Part shown: piece by piece, positions 54,451-62,763 of the stretch
Numbering within the stretch: position 1 is the first letter of the stretch
How the letters are laid out: each line of letters starts with the position of its first letter
NCBI GenBank assembly: GCA_963727955.1
Contig: CAVSII010000010.1
Location: 62,001-126,000, forward strand
Source of the DNA: Bog-756 sp963727955
GTDB taxonomy: Bacteria; Actinomycetota; Acidimicrobiia; Acidimicrobiales; RAAP-2
Direction of reading: 5' to 3'
Length of the DNA: 64,000 nt
Translations under genes and position numbers: made by a program
The notes under the pieces: model-generated
What the model was told of the DNA's origin: nothing
Seen by the model: only the letters and a program-made list of their open reading frames with translations
The model's database searches: none

Positions 54451-55140
54451 ATGACGGACTGTGGCAGGGGAAGTGTCCGGCAAGAGGCGGTTCGGTCCGA
54501 TGCGGGATTCTCGATGGCTGTGACGGTTCTGAGTATGGGAGTCGTGGCTATTCTGACCGCTCTTCTGCTCACCAACACCCTCAGCTCCGGCAACGGATCA
54601 GGTACAAGCGGCACCGGAATCGACAACGCCCCGGGAGTGGCTGAGGCGACGAGCCTTCAAGCGCAACAGACTCTCTCCACCGCGCTGACCACGGTCAGTG
54701 CCGCGGTCGCCTCCGGTGGCTACGGCTCACTGAGTAGCTCGACATTGTCGGCCTCGAACCCATCGATCTCGTTTGTGGATGGAGCCTCTTCCAATCCCAC
54801 AACGGTGAGCATCAGTGTGGTCCCGGGATCAGATGGGGGCGGAGATGGAGTTGGGGGGGCCAGCGGAGTTGTTGGCGGCATCGGAGGAACTGACGGGGGT
54901 ACCGTAAGCGGAGACGGCGTAAGTGGAGTCGGCGGAACCGGTGGCAGCGTGACCCTGGCCGACCGATCCACCGGCGGCACCTGTTGGCTGGTCTGGAAGT
55001 CAGAGGGGGCCGCCACCTGGTACGGAGCTCAAACCGATCAGCCCAGTTGCACGGCCCCCGCTATTGCCTCCGTTCCTGCGGCCGGCCCGGTGTCGTCGAC
55101 ATCGATCGGTTGGCAAGAGGGCAGTTTCCCGGCGCCCTGA
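54451..55140 (+). CDS. Type IV pilin-like secreted protein with glycine-rich insertion
   Basis: 229 aa from ATG 54451. DAGFSMAVTVLSMGVVAILT has the shape of a prepilin: a charged leader, Gly before a Phe, then a hydrophobic helix, although the usual Glu5 is missing. Residues about 125-165 are a Gly/Val/Thr-rich stretch (GGDGVGGASGVVGGIGG). The C-terminal part has two cysteines (GGTCWLVWKSEGAATWYGAQ and PSC), likely a disulfide loop. I recall similar C-termini in actinobacterial pilins. It sits 92 bp from the convergent dprA, hinting at a link to DNA uptake. Confidence 0.65.
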   Translation: MTDCGRGSVRQEAVRSDAGFSMAVTVLSMGVVAILTALLLTNTLSSGNGSGTSGTGIDNAPGVAEATSLQAQQTLSTALTTVSAAVASGGYGSLSSSTLSASNPSISFVDGASSNPTTVSISVVPGSDGGGDGVGGASGVVGGIGGTDGGTVSGDGVSGVGGTGGSVTLADRSTGGTCWLVWKSEGAATWYGAQTDQPSCTAPAIASVPAAGPVSSTSIGWQEGSFPAP

Positions 55141-55232
55141 TCAGGGCTCGATCCCGCAGGTCAACCAATACGTCGGTCGTCGTTGAAACCCAGGAGGCGG
55201 TGAGCCCTTACGGCTCAGGGTCGGCCTAGAGC

Positions 55233-56603
55233 TCAGCGATTCCGAACGGGCTCCAGATTTCGTGACCACCAGCCGGACCCCGCCAGGAGGGCGCCGGTCT
55301 CAACCAGGCGGTTGCATGCTGCAGCAGCAGCGGTGACCGAGAGATCCGTCCGGATGAGAATGGTCTCGAACGCAGTCGGCACGTCGTCGACTGCATCCCA
55401 AACGGCGCACTCCTCGGGGGAACTATGAACCGTGATCTGAGCCTTCCTTCGAGACTTGAGATCGGAACGCTCTCCCCTTCCTGACCCCGGTGGTCGGGGT
55501 CGGACATTTGTCCTCTCGTTGGCGCCAACGTGGCGCGGTGGCCGACCCGGCGACAGTGGGGGTGGTGCAGTTGCCGTTCCCTGAACCGAGGCCGAGCCAA
55601 GCCGGATCCCGTCATCGACCGCCGGCCCAGAGACCCCCTCTGACCGGTCGGGCCCACCTCTTCGTCCCTTATCGGTCCGCTGGGTGGCGAGCAGCTCAGA
55701 ATGACTGTCGTACTTCGCCGCCCGAGCCAGCGAAATCGCCACCAGGACATCCTCGGCATCCCGCACCGGAGTGCATCCGTCGACCAGCAGCCCGTTCGTC
55801 CCCTGCGATGCTCGACTTTTCACTGAACCGGGAACAGCACATACAGGAATCGACCGGCGGGCCGCTGCCTCAGCGGTGTACAGGGAACCGCCACCCCGGT
55901 GGCTCTCCACCACCACGACCACGTCGGACAAGGCGGCAATGATCCGATTGCGGGCCGGGAACACGCCCGGATGAGGCTTCGTACCCAGAGCCGCCTCGGA
56001 CAAGATGGCCCCACGTGATGCCACCGCTTCCCACAGTTCGCGGTTGGCGGCCGGATAGACGGTGTCGAGACCCGTTCCGACGACAGCCACAGGAGGAGCT
56101 GACTCGGCCCCACACCCTCGCAATGCTCCGGCGTGGGCGGCCCCGTCGATACCACGCGCCAGGCCCGAAACGACAACGACGCCCGTCGTCGCCAAATCCG
56201 AAGCTAACTCGGAAGCCACCTGTCGGCCGTAAGGTGTGGCTGACCGGGTTCCGACAATGGCCACCCTGGCGGCACCCTCCACCACAGAGGGGTCGCCGCG
56301 CGCAAAGAGCACGGCCGGCGCTCCCGGATCACCGAGCAACATGGTTGGGTAGCCGGGCTCACTGGGCAGCAGAACCCTTACCCCACATCGGCAGTAGCTG
56401 GCCCAGACCTCGTCCACATCCGTCGTGCCTGCCGCACCAGCGAACCTTCGATCGGGATCGGCGGGATGGGCGCCTGCTTGGACGGCCTTCAACGCCAGTA
56501 CAGGATGGAATCCGTTGAGCAGTTTGGCCAGACGGACCGGCGTCATCGCCGGAAGCCCAGCCAGAGCTGCGGCGTGCGCACGCTCCTCGTCGTCGGGTTT
56601 CAT
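55233..56603 (-). CDS. dprA: DNA-processing protein DprA
   Basis: 456 aa from ATG 56603, overlapping comM by 4 bp (ATGA). VRVLLPSEPGYPTMLLGDPG, AIVGTRSATPYGRQVASELA, VSGLARGIDGAAHAGALRG, GTGLDTVYPAANRELWEA and FPARNRIIAALSDVVVVVES are the Rossmann-fold core that loads RecA on incoming single-stranded DNA. A disordered linker of about 90 residues (320-410) is unusually long. The end (CAVWDAVDDVPTAFETILIR) is the winged-helix DML1 domain. Confidence 0.95.
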   Translation of the reverse strand: MKPDDEERAHAAALAGLPAMTPVRLAKLLNGFHPVLALKAVQAGAHPADPDRRFAGAAGTTDVDEVWASYCRCGVRVLLPSEPGYPTMLLGDPGAPAVLFARGDPSVVEGAARVAIVGTRSATPYGRQVASELASDLATTGVVVVSGLARGIDGAAHAGALRGCGAESAPPVAVVGTGLDTVYPAANRELWEAVASRGAILSEAALGTKPHPGVFPARNRIIAALSDVVVVVESHRGGGSLYTAEAAARRSIPVCAVPGSVKSRASQGTNGLLVDGCTPVRDAEDVLVAISLARAAKYDSHSELLATQRTDKGRRGGPDRSEGVSGPAVDDGIRLGSASVQGTATAPPPLSPGRPPRHVGANERTNVRPRPPGSGRGERSDLKSRRKAQITVHSSPEECAVWDAVDDVPTAFETILIRTDLSVTAAAAACNRLVETGALLAGSGWWSRNLEPVRNR

Positions 56604-58177
56604 TCTCCCGGTCCTCCTAGGAGGACGTCGCGTCGACTGCGTAGGAGCAACGCCTCATGAACATGAGATTCGGCCACGCCTGCGGCCGCTCCATCGAGGT
56701 CTGCCAGTGTCCGCGACAAGCGGCGAACCCGATCGAATCCCCGAGCGCTCAGCGCCCCCGATCGGACACATCGCTCGATGACCCGGAGGGCATCGGGCGT
56801 CAGACGGACCGCTTCTTCGAGTGCCGGTCCGGTGAGTTCCGCGTTGGTCAGCACACCTCGGTCGGCCGCCAGCCGGCGTGCAGCCGACACTCTCTCGGCC
56901 ACGGCAGCGGTACCTTCGGCAGGACGACCGCTCATGAGATCGTCTACCTGCGGTCGATCCACCCTGATGGCGATGTCGAACCGGTCGAGCAGCGGGCCCG
57001 ACAACCGTCGCCCGTACCGGTCGCGGGAGGAATCGCTGCATCGGCAGGCACCCGGCGTTCCCCCTTGACCGCACGGACAAGGGTTCATGGCCCCCACCAG
57101 CATGAACCGGGCCGGAAAGGTCACTGAACCGCGGGACCGGCTGACTCTGACCTGACCCTCCTCGAGAGGTTGGCGCAGGGCTTCAAGCACGACGGCTGGG
57201 AACTCGCCCAGCTCATCCAGGAAAAGGGCCCCGCCATGCGCCAAAGTGATCTCGCCAGGTCGCATCCACGGAGTACCGCCTCCGATCATGGCCACCGGCG
57301 ATGTCCCGTGATGGGGTGCACGAAAGGGCGGACGGTCGACCAACCCCTCCGACGACAGGGGCAGGCCCGCCACGGAATGGATCCGGGTGACTTCGAGGGC
57401 TGTCCGGCGATCCAGGGGGGGGAGAAGACCGGCCAGTCGGTGGGCCAGCATGGACTTTCCCGATCCGGGCGGCCCGATCATGAGCAGGTGATGGCCCCCA
57501 GCAGCAGCAACCTCCAAGGCCCGACGGGCCAGACGCTGACCTCGGACCTCCGAGAGGTCCGGTCGCACCGGCGTGGGAGCCCTCCCGATCAACGAGTCGG
57601 TCGGCGCTGTAGGCGTTGAGGTTGACCTGATGGATTGGGAAGGAGGCCGTCGACCAAGGTGTTCGATCCAGGGCCGGCGGCCTGTCAGACAATCGAACAG
57701 CGCCTTCAACGTGCAGGCTGACCGTACGTCGTCTCCGGCGACCATCCGGGCCTCGCCGGCGCACTCGGCGGCCACAACCATCTGGTGCTCATTGAGGGCC
57801 TCGGCCAGTACGACGATCCCGGGCACACCTCGCAGCGAACCATCGAGGCCGAGCTCGCCCACGAACGCCATGTCCTGCACGGCGCCGGGGTCCAGGTCAC
57901 CTGATGCCACCAGAAGGCCGATGGCGATGGGTAGATCCAGTCCAGCGCCCGACTTCCTGACTCCAGATGGGGCAAGGTTGACGGTGACCCGGCGCAAAGG
58001 CCACACCAGTCCGCTGGACAGGAGGGCGGCCCGGACCCGATCACGCGACTCGCGCACCGCTGCGTCGGGAAGGCCGACCACCGTGAATCCCGGGATGCCG
58101 TTGGAGACATGGACTTCGACTGAGACTGGTTGTCCTTCGACGCCGATCAGAACGGCGGAAGGAATAGCGGCGATCAT
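56600..58177 (-). CDS. comM: YifB/ComM family Mg-chelatase-like AAA ATPase
   Basis: 525 aa from ATG 58177, with GGAGG 6 bases upstream. VEVHVSNGIPGFTVVGLPDA and VNLAPSGVRKSGAGLDLPIA form the N-terminal domain; Walker A is GPPGSGKSMLAHRLAGLLPP near residue 235; FRAPHHGTSPVAMIGGG, GALFLDELGEF (Walker B) and MNPCPCGQ complete the site. ComM is a hexameric helicase that drives branch migration during natural transformation. Coupled to dprA downstream. Confidence 0.95.
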   Translation of the reverse strand: MIAAIPSAVLIGVEGQPVSVEVHVSNGIPGFTVVGLPDAAVRESRDRVRAALLSSGLVWPLRRVTVNLAPSGVRKSGAGLDLPIAIGLLVASGDLDPGAVQDMAFVGELGLDGSLRGVPGIVVLAEALNEHQMVVAAECAGEARMVAGDDVRSACTLKALFDCLTGRRPWIEHLGRRPPSQSIRSTSTPTAPTDSLIGRAPTPVRPDLSEVRGQRLARRALEVAAAGGHHLLMIGPPGSGKSMLAHRLAGLLPPLDRRTALEVTRIHSVAGLPLSSEGLVDRPPFRAPHHGTSPVAMIGGGTPWMRPGEITLAHGGALFLDELGEFPAVVLEALRQPLEEGQVRVSRSRGSVTFPARFMLVGAMNPCPCGQGGTPGACRCSDSSRDRYGRRLSGPLLDRFDIAIRVDRPQVDDLMSGRPAEGTAAVAERVSAARRLAADRGVLTNAELTGPALEEAVRLTPDALRVIERCVRSGALSARGFDRVRRLSRTLADLDGAAAGVAESHVHEALLLRSRRDVLLGGPGE

Positions 58178-58351
58178 GGAACCTCCGGTTGGCCTGGATT
58201 CACCGGGTGGAAACGCATTAGTCCCGACCCAGTGGACGATCAGCGGTGGAGGGCGCCGTTCTCAGGTGCGAATCGCCACTCGAAGCACCTCGCTTCGTGA
58301 CGTTAGGTACCGGGTGTCACAAATGGGCGAAGAGCTCAGCCGGGCCCTACC

Positions 58352-58513
58352 GGAACAGGGCCGGGTGCAGAAACAGGGCCGGGTGCAGAAACAAGGCCGG
58401 GTGCAGAAACTGGGCCCGGCGTGGAAACTGGTCCCGACGCGGAAACTGGTCCCGACGCGGAAACAGGGCTGGGCCCCGGCACAGGGCTGGGCCCCGGACC
58501 AGGGCCCGGCTGC
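58352..58513. repeat. 18-bp tandem array, nine units
   Basis: Units beginning gaaac or ggaac (gaaacagggccgggtgca, gaaactggtcccgacgcg, gaaacagggctgggcccc and so on) tile 58352-58513 exactly every 18 bp. Neighbouring units are identical or nearly so, distant ones diverged, as in array growth by slippage. It fills most of the 396-bp gap between comM and enoyl-CoA hydratase. The rest of the gap (58178-58351) shows nothing else. Confidence 0.95.
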
Positions 58514-58573
58514 CAGAACGAAGCCGGTGCGCCCGGACGGGCTGGCCCAGGACCACGACCGCAGGTCTCCGCG

Positions 58574-59368
58574 TCACCGCCCTTTGAACTTCGGATCCCT
58601 CTTCTGGGAGAAAGCGGCGATGGCTTCCATGGTGTCCTCGGTGCTGAAGTTGACCGCCTGCGACCGGGACTCCTCCTCGAGGGCCTGCTCCATCGAAAGG
58701 CTGAACGAGCTGTTCAACATCGACTTGGTCATGGAGAGGGCCAACGGAGGGCCGGCGGCCAGACGGCCTGCCCACTCGGTCACGAACCCGTCCAGCTGAT
58801 CGGCGGGAAGGACACGGTTGACCAGTCCGAACTCAGCAGCCTGCTCGGCATCGATGATGTCAGCGAAGAAAGCCAGCTCCTTGGCCCGATGCAGACCGAT
58901 GAGCCGAGGCAACAACCACGACGCACCGAAATCGATCGACAGCCCTCGTTTGGAGAAGATCTGAGAGAAGCGAGCGGTGTCGGAAGCCACGATCAGATCA
59001 CAACCCAGGGCCATGCTCATTCCGGCTCCAGCGGCGATCCCGCCCACCTTGGCGATGGTGGGTTTGGGAAAGCGGTGCAACCGAAGGGCCACATCCCCGA
59101 GGGCACGCATCTGGACGAGGAAGGGATCGCCCGGCCGTCCGGCCACGTTGGAGGCGTCGCCCAGGTCCGCACCCGAACAGAAGGCGTCCCCAGCGCCGGT
59201 CAGGACCATGACCCGGTCATGGCGGTCGGTCGCCACTTCGTCGAATGTGTCCAAGAGCTCGCGCCACATGGTGCCGTTGGCGGCATTCTTGCGCGCCGGT
59301 CGGTTCATGGTGACGGTCACGACCGCGCCGGCGCGCTCCACGATGAGGGTCTCGAGTTCATTGGCCAT
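58574..59368 (-). CDS. Enoyl-CoA hydratase/isomerase family protein
   Basis: 264 aa from ATG 59368. VTVTMNRPARKNAANGTMW, FCSGADLGDASNVAGRPGDP, KVGGIAAGAGMSMALGCDLI (oxyanion hole) and SKRGLSIDFGASWLLPRLIG form the crotonase fold. Of the two catalytic Glu positions, the first falls in IAAGAGMS and reads as Gly/Ala, the second in DFGASW is Asp; so isomerase or hydrolase activity is as likely as hydration. It separates comM from yraN in the ribosomal-SRP cluster. Confidence 0.92.
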   Translation of the reverse strand: MANELETLIVERAGAVVTVTMNRPARKNAANGTMWRELLDTFDEVATDRHDRVMVLTGAGDAFCSGADLGDASNVAGRPGDPFLVQMRALGDVALRLHRFPKPTIAKVGGIAAGAGMSMALGCDLIVASDTARFSQIFSKRGLSIDFGASWLLPRLIGLHRAKELAFFADIIDAEQAAEFGLVNRVLPADQLDGFVTEWAGRLAAGPPLALSMTKSMLNSSFSLSMEQALEEESRSQAVNFSTEDTMEAIAAFSQKRDPKFKGR

Positions 59369-59393
59369 CAGCGGAGCCTACGAGATCATCGCT

Positions 59394-59434
59394 CTGCGAG
59401 ATCACAGGTAGAACCTGCGAGATCACAGGTAGAA
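59394..59434. repeat. 20-bp direct repeat (21-bp period) at the start of enoyl-CoA hydratase
   Basis: ctgcgagatcacaggtagaa occurs at 59394-59413 and 59415-59434, in the 80-bp gap between yraN and the enoyl-CoA hydratase start. On the minus strand it precedes the gene's ATG and may overlap its promoter or the end of the yraN transcript. Confidence 0.85.
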
Positions 59435-59448
59435 ACAGCCCTGACAGT

Positions 59449-60048
59449 TCAAAAGGCGTTCGCTATGACCTCGACTGTCCCCCCGGTGATACCCACCACG
59501 TCGAAACGGACCTCCACACGGGTTCTGCCCGCCGCCGGGGTTAGCTCCGACAGCCAGCGTCCCGCCAGCCGCCGGATCCGACGCTGTTTGGCCGGCAACA
59601 CCGATTCGGTGCCCGCCCCGAACCGGTCGGTTGATCTGGTCTTCACCTCGCAGAAAACGACCGTCTTCCCGCGACGCACGATGAGATCGATCTCGCCCTC
59701 GCGACGACGCCAATTGCGATCGAGGACTTCATAGCCATTGTCTTCGTACCAGTGGGCGGCCAGCTCCTCGCCCTCCGCTCCGAGGGTACGGCGGCGGTCT
59801 GCCCGCCTCGCTCCGGCCTGTGCCCCGTCAGTGGACCCCGGCGTACCGTCAGGGGATCGCCGGGCACCGACAGCCGATCGATGCGGGTCACCGCTCGCCG
59901 AAGGGCCAGTTGCGCCATGGGCGTCGGAGGCCTCTTCCGTCCCGGGAGGGTCGCCGCCGGCAGGGACCTCGGGAGATCGGGCGGGAGCACCGGCGCGGTG
60001 GGAACGGGCATCCGGTCCCGAAGGGCGCTCGGGAGCGCCCGAGCTCAC
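59449..60048 (-). CDS. YraN family (UPF0102) nuclease-fold protein with long N-terminal extension
   Basis: I start at GTG 60048: GAGAAGGA lies 5 bases before it and it overlaps the DUF2469 stop by 4 bp. The longer frame to 60147 runs inside DUF2469. Residues about 85-199 are the family domain: LGAEGEELAAHWYEDNGYEV, RNWRRREGEIDLIVRRGKT and VFCEVKTRSTDRFGAG have the GEID and EVKTR of a PD-(D/E)XK fold. The first 80 residues are Pro/Gly/Ala/Arg-rich and disordered; normal family length is about 120 aa. Confidence 0.9.
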   Translation of the reverse strand: MSSGAPERPSGPDARSHRAGAPARSPEVPAGGDPPGTEEASDAHGATGPSASGDPHRSAVGARRSPDGTPGSTDGAQAGARRADRRRTLGAEGEELAAHWYEDNGYEVLDRNWRRREGEIDLIVRRGKTVVFCEVKTRSTDRFGAGTESVLPAKQRRIRRLAGRWLSELTPAAGRTRVEVRFDVVGITGGTVEVIANAF

Positions 60049-60338
60049 AGATCCTTCTCGGGGAGCCGTTCGATGTTGACGTCTCGGAAGGTAAGGATGC
60101 GCACGGAAGGAACAAAGCGGGCTGGGCGGTACATGTCCCATACCCATGCATCGCTGAGGACGACCTCGACGCAGGCGGGCGTCGTTTCCGACCGCACCGT
60201 CACGTCGACGGCGTTGGCCAGATAAAACCGCCTCTCCGTCTCCACCACGTAGGAGAAGAGCGGCAGAACCGCCCGGTACTCCTGCACCAGGGCGAGCTCG
60301 ATCTCCGACTCGTAGCGCTCGAGGTCCTCTTCGCTCAC
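60045..60338 (-). CDS. DUF2469 family protein
   Basis: 97 aa from GTG 60338, with GGAGC 7 bases upstream. MSEEDLERYESEIELALVQE, RAVLPLFSYVVETERRFYLA and VVLSDAWVWDMYRPARFVPS match this actinobacterial family, which almost always lies between rnhB and yraN. Function unknown. Here the gene on the 5' side is rplS instead; rnhB is missing from the gap. Confidence 0.93.
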   Translation of the reverse strand: MSEEDLERYESEIELALVQEYRAVLPLFSYVVETERRFYLANAVDVTVRSETTPACVEVVLSDAWVWDMYRPARFVPSVRILTFRDVNIERLPEKDL

Positions 60339-60375
60339 CGAGCTGCTCCGACCGTCGGGCAGATCCGCCTCTCAG

Positions 60376-60408
60376 AATCGACAGTCATTGAAAATCGACA
60401 GTCATTGA
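60376..60408. repeat. 16-bp direct repeat, 17-bp period
   Basis: aatcgacagtcattga occurs at 60376-60391 and 60393-60408, in the 208-bp gap between rplS and DUF2469 where rnhB usually is. The minus-strand reading is tcaatgactgtcgatt. Nothing else in the gap is recognisable. Confidence 0.85.
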
Positions 60409-60546
60409 AGGAGTTCACGCATTCGGCACCCCCTGGCTACCGGGTTGGCAGCTGGCCGCCTATCGGCCGGCATCGTCAAACGGGGGCGGACACGAATCGG
60501 GCACAATGGCGCTTGACGGTACCGGCGGGTGCGACACTGACCCGCC

Positions 60547-60900
60547 TCAGGAGCGGGCAGTCCGTCGCTCCTTGATCTTGGCCGCCTTACCATGCCGGTC
60601 CCGCAGGTAGTAGAGCTTGGCCCGCCGGACGTCTCCGAGCGAGACCACCTCCGTCTGGGCGATGACCGGCGAATGCACCGGAAACGTGCGCTCGACGCCG
60701 ACGCCGAAGCTGACCTTGCGCACGGTGAAGGTCTCACGGACCCCCGTCCCCTGCCGCTTGACCACTGCCCCCTGAAAGACCTGCACGCGCTCACGGGTTC
60801 CCTCGACCACCCTTACGTGGACCTTGACGGTGTCTCCTGGGCGAAACTCGGGGATGTCGTCCCGAAGGCTGTCCTGATCGATGATGTCGGTGGGATTCAT
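60547..60900 (-). CDS. rplS: 50S ribosomal protein L19
   Basis: 117 aa from ATG 60900. RPGDTVKVHVRVVEGTRERV, QVFQGAVVKRQGTGVRETFT, VRKVSFGVGVERTFPVHSPV and VRRAKLYYLRDRHGKAAKIK cover the whole protein. L19 sits at the 30S-50S interface. It follows trmD on the same strand after 150 bp, which probably holds a promoter or leader. Confidence 0.97.
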   Translation of the reverse strand: MNPTDIIDQDSLRDDIPEFRPGDTVKVHVRVVEGTRERVQVFQGAVVKRQGTGVRETFTVRKVSFGVGVERTFPVHSPVIAQTEVVSLGDVRRAKLYYLRDRHGKAAKIKERRTARS

Positions 60901-61050
60901 GGGGCGCGTCTTTCCGGTGTTGTGCGAACTCTCGCTCGCCGGGCGTCCACGCCGAGCCGTCCAGAAGCTGCGACCGGGAGGCGTTCCTCCTCGATGGGCA
61001 GTCTGCCGTCCGACCGCGGGGAAACCGGACCAAACCGGCGCCTGCGAGGC

Positions 61051-61872
61051 TCACAGAGTGTAGCCCTGATCGCGGAGGAGACGCACCTCGCCGTGCTCTT
61101 CCAGCAGCCTGACCTCGTCCTCGGACAGTCCTCCCCGGTCGACGATCATGTCGGGCCGCCGTCGCACGGTGCGGGCCAGGGCCTGGGCCCGCCGCCAGCG
61201 ATCCACACGGGCATGGTCTCCGGAGAGGAGGATTTCCGGAACGCTCCAGCCCCGGAAGGCCGCCGGCCGGGTGTACTGGGGATATTCGAGTAGACCCGTC
61301 GAGAAGCTCTCGTCTCCGGTCGACTGGTCGTTCCCCAGCACCCCGGGGACCAGACGGACCACAGCCTCGACCACCACCAGAGCGGCCAGCTCGCCACCGG
61401 CCAGAACGAAGTCTCCGACCGAGAGCTCGGCGTCAACCAGGTGGTCGGCCACCCGCTGGTCCACACCCTCGTACCGTCCGCAGAGAAGCGAGAACCCGGG
61501 CAGCTTGGCCAACTCCTGGGCCGCCTGCTGGTCGAAACGTCGACCGGACGGGGACATCAGCACCAGGGGGCGGGGCAGCCCTTCCGGAGTGGCGGCCGCC
61601 GCCTCCACCGCGTCGAACACGGGTTCGGGACCGAGGACCATGCCCGCTCCCCCGCCAAAGGGTGCATCGTCCACCGACCGGTGGGGGTCGCGTGCTGCCG
61701 ACCGCACGTCATGGGTCCGCAGGTCCAGTTGGCCGCGGACCCGGGCGCGACCCAGTATCGAGGCGTCGGCGTAGTGCTCGATGACTTCCGGAAAGAGGGT
61801 GAGGACGTCGATGCGGAGAGTCGGCGGCAGAGAGGAAGCCGGCTGGGAGGGCGGAGAGGGGGTGGCTGACAC
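61051..61872 (-). CDS. trmD: tRNA (guanine-N1)-methyltransferase
   Basis: 273 aa from GTG 61872, 2 bp after the rimM stop. LRIDVLTLFPEVIEHYADAS opens the enzyme after a 17-residue leader; DDAPFGGGAGMVLGPEPVFD, LLCGRYEGVDQRVADHLVDA, SVGDFVLAGGELAALVVVEA and RVDRWRRAQALARTVRRRPD form the SAM trefoil knot and dimer core. It methylates G37 of tRNAs, preventing frameshifting. Confidence 0.97.
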   Translation of the reverse strand: MSATPSPPSQPASSLPPTLRIDVLTLFPEVIEHYADASILGRARVRGQLDLRTHDVRSAARDPHRSVDDAPFGGGAGMVLGPEPVFDAVEAAAATPEGLPRPLVLMSPSGRRFDQQAAQELAKLPGFSLLCGRYEGVDQRVADHLVDAELSVGDFVLAGGELAALVVVEAVVRLVPGVLGNDQSTGDESFSTGLLEYPQYTRPAAFRGWSVPEILLSGDHARVDRWRRAQALARTVRRRPDMIVDRGGLSEDEVRLLEEHGEVRLLRDQGYTL

Positions 61873-61874
61873 GG

Positions 61875-62411
61875 TCAGGACAGGTCGAGAAGGCCGTCTG
61901 GGATCTCCACCGTCACCCGCCCACCCTGGCTCCCACCCACCACGAAACGGAGGGGGATCATCGCACCCCCGGCCAGGACAAGCAGGTCACTGGCCGGATT
62001 GGCCTGAACGCTCTCGACGACGCCCAGAACCTCACCCGACGTACTCTCCACCTGCGACCCGATGAGCTCGTGGATCCACAGGGCGTCCGGATCAGCCAGA
62101 GGCGGAGCGAACAAACGCGCACCCCTGATGGCCTCGGCGTCGTCGATCCCACTGAGCCCGTCGAAGGTCACGATGTAGCGACCGTGGTGAGCTGAGGACC
62201 GCAACACCACCAAATCACGACCGGACTCCGTGGTGAGAACCGATCCGGGCGCCACCCGCTCCTCCCGATTGGTCACCAAGCTGACGATGACGTCGCCCCT
62301 GAGGCCGTGGGGCTTGGCCACGGTGCCGACCTCGAGCAGGTCTGTGGAGCCGGGTGAGGAGGGCGCCGGACCGCCAGAGCCGCCGCCGGCATCGGGGGCG
62401 GAGTGGTGCAC
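61875..62411 (-). CDS. rimM: Ribosome maturation factor RimM
   Basis: I place the start at GTG 62411 (VHHSAPDAGGGSGG, 178 aa), 13 bp after the KH-gene stop; the open frame extends farther but inside that gene. LLEVGTVAKPHGLRGDVIVS is the N-terminal motif; SSAHHGRYIVTFDGLSGIDD and ALWIHELIGSQVESTSGEVL lead to the PRC-barrel. RimM assists 16S rRNA processing in the 30S head. Confidence 0.95.
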   Translation of the reverse strand: MHHSAPDAGGGSGGPAPSSPGSTDLLEVGTVAKPHGLRGDVIVSLVTNREERVAPGSVLTTESGRDLVVLRSSAHHGRYIVTFDGLSGIDDAEAIRGARLFAPPLADPDALWIHELIGSQVESTSGEVLGVVESVQANPASDLLVLAGGAMIPLRFVVGGSQGGRVTVEIPDGLLDLS

Positions 62412-62424
62412 TGGAGCAGACAGA

Positions 62425-62763
62425 TCAGTCGTCGACGATATCGACGCTGGTTTGAACCCCGTCGCGTGCGCCGGCCGCAGCCACCACGGTGCGGATAGCT
62501 TGTGCCACCCGGCCGCGTCTACCGATGACCCGGCCCATGTCGTCGGGGGCCACATGGATGCGAAAGCGGAGGGTGCTGCCCCGCTCCTCCGTGTTGATGA
62601 CGACGGCCCCGGGTTCGGACGTGATCGAACTGACCAGGTAGGTCACCACAGCCAGCGGCGTCCCGCCCGTGACCCGGTTCCCCAAGTCATCGTCGTCCCG
62701 GCCATCGATGTCGTCGAGTGTGTTGACGTCGTCGGGAGAGTCGAGGGTCACGTCGTCGGTCAC
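62425..62763 (-). CDS. khpA: KH-domain RNA-binding protein (KhpA family)
   Basis: 112 aa from GTG 62763, overlapping the rpsP stop by 4 bp. An acidic leader of about 35 residues (DDVNTLDDIDGRDDDDLG) is followed by LVSSITSEPGAVVINTEERG and the KH loop VIGRRGRVAQAIRTVVAA. Family members average about 75-80 aa, so the acidic leader is extra. It binds RNA together with KhpB in several Gram-positives. Confidence 0.92.
   Translation of the reverse strand: MTDDVTLDSPDDVNTLDDIDGRDDDDLGNRVTGGTPLAVVTYLVSSITSEPGAVVINTEERGSTLRFRIHVAPDDMGRVIGRRGRVAQAIRTVVAAAGARDGVQTSVDIVDD

Noticed and set aside
58352..58513. Regular array considered as CRISPR
   Set aside because: Units are contiguous 18-mers without unique spacers, and no cas genes are near; the RecB/Cas4-like nuclease at 33.3 kb stands alone.
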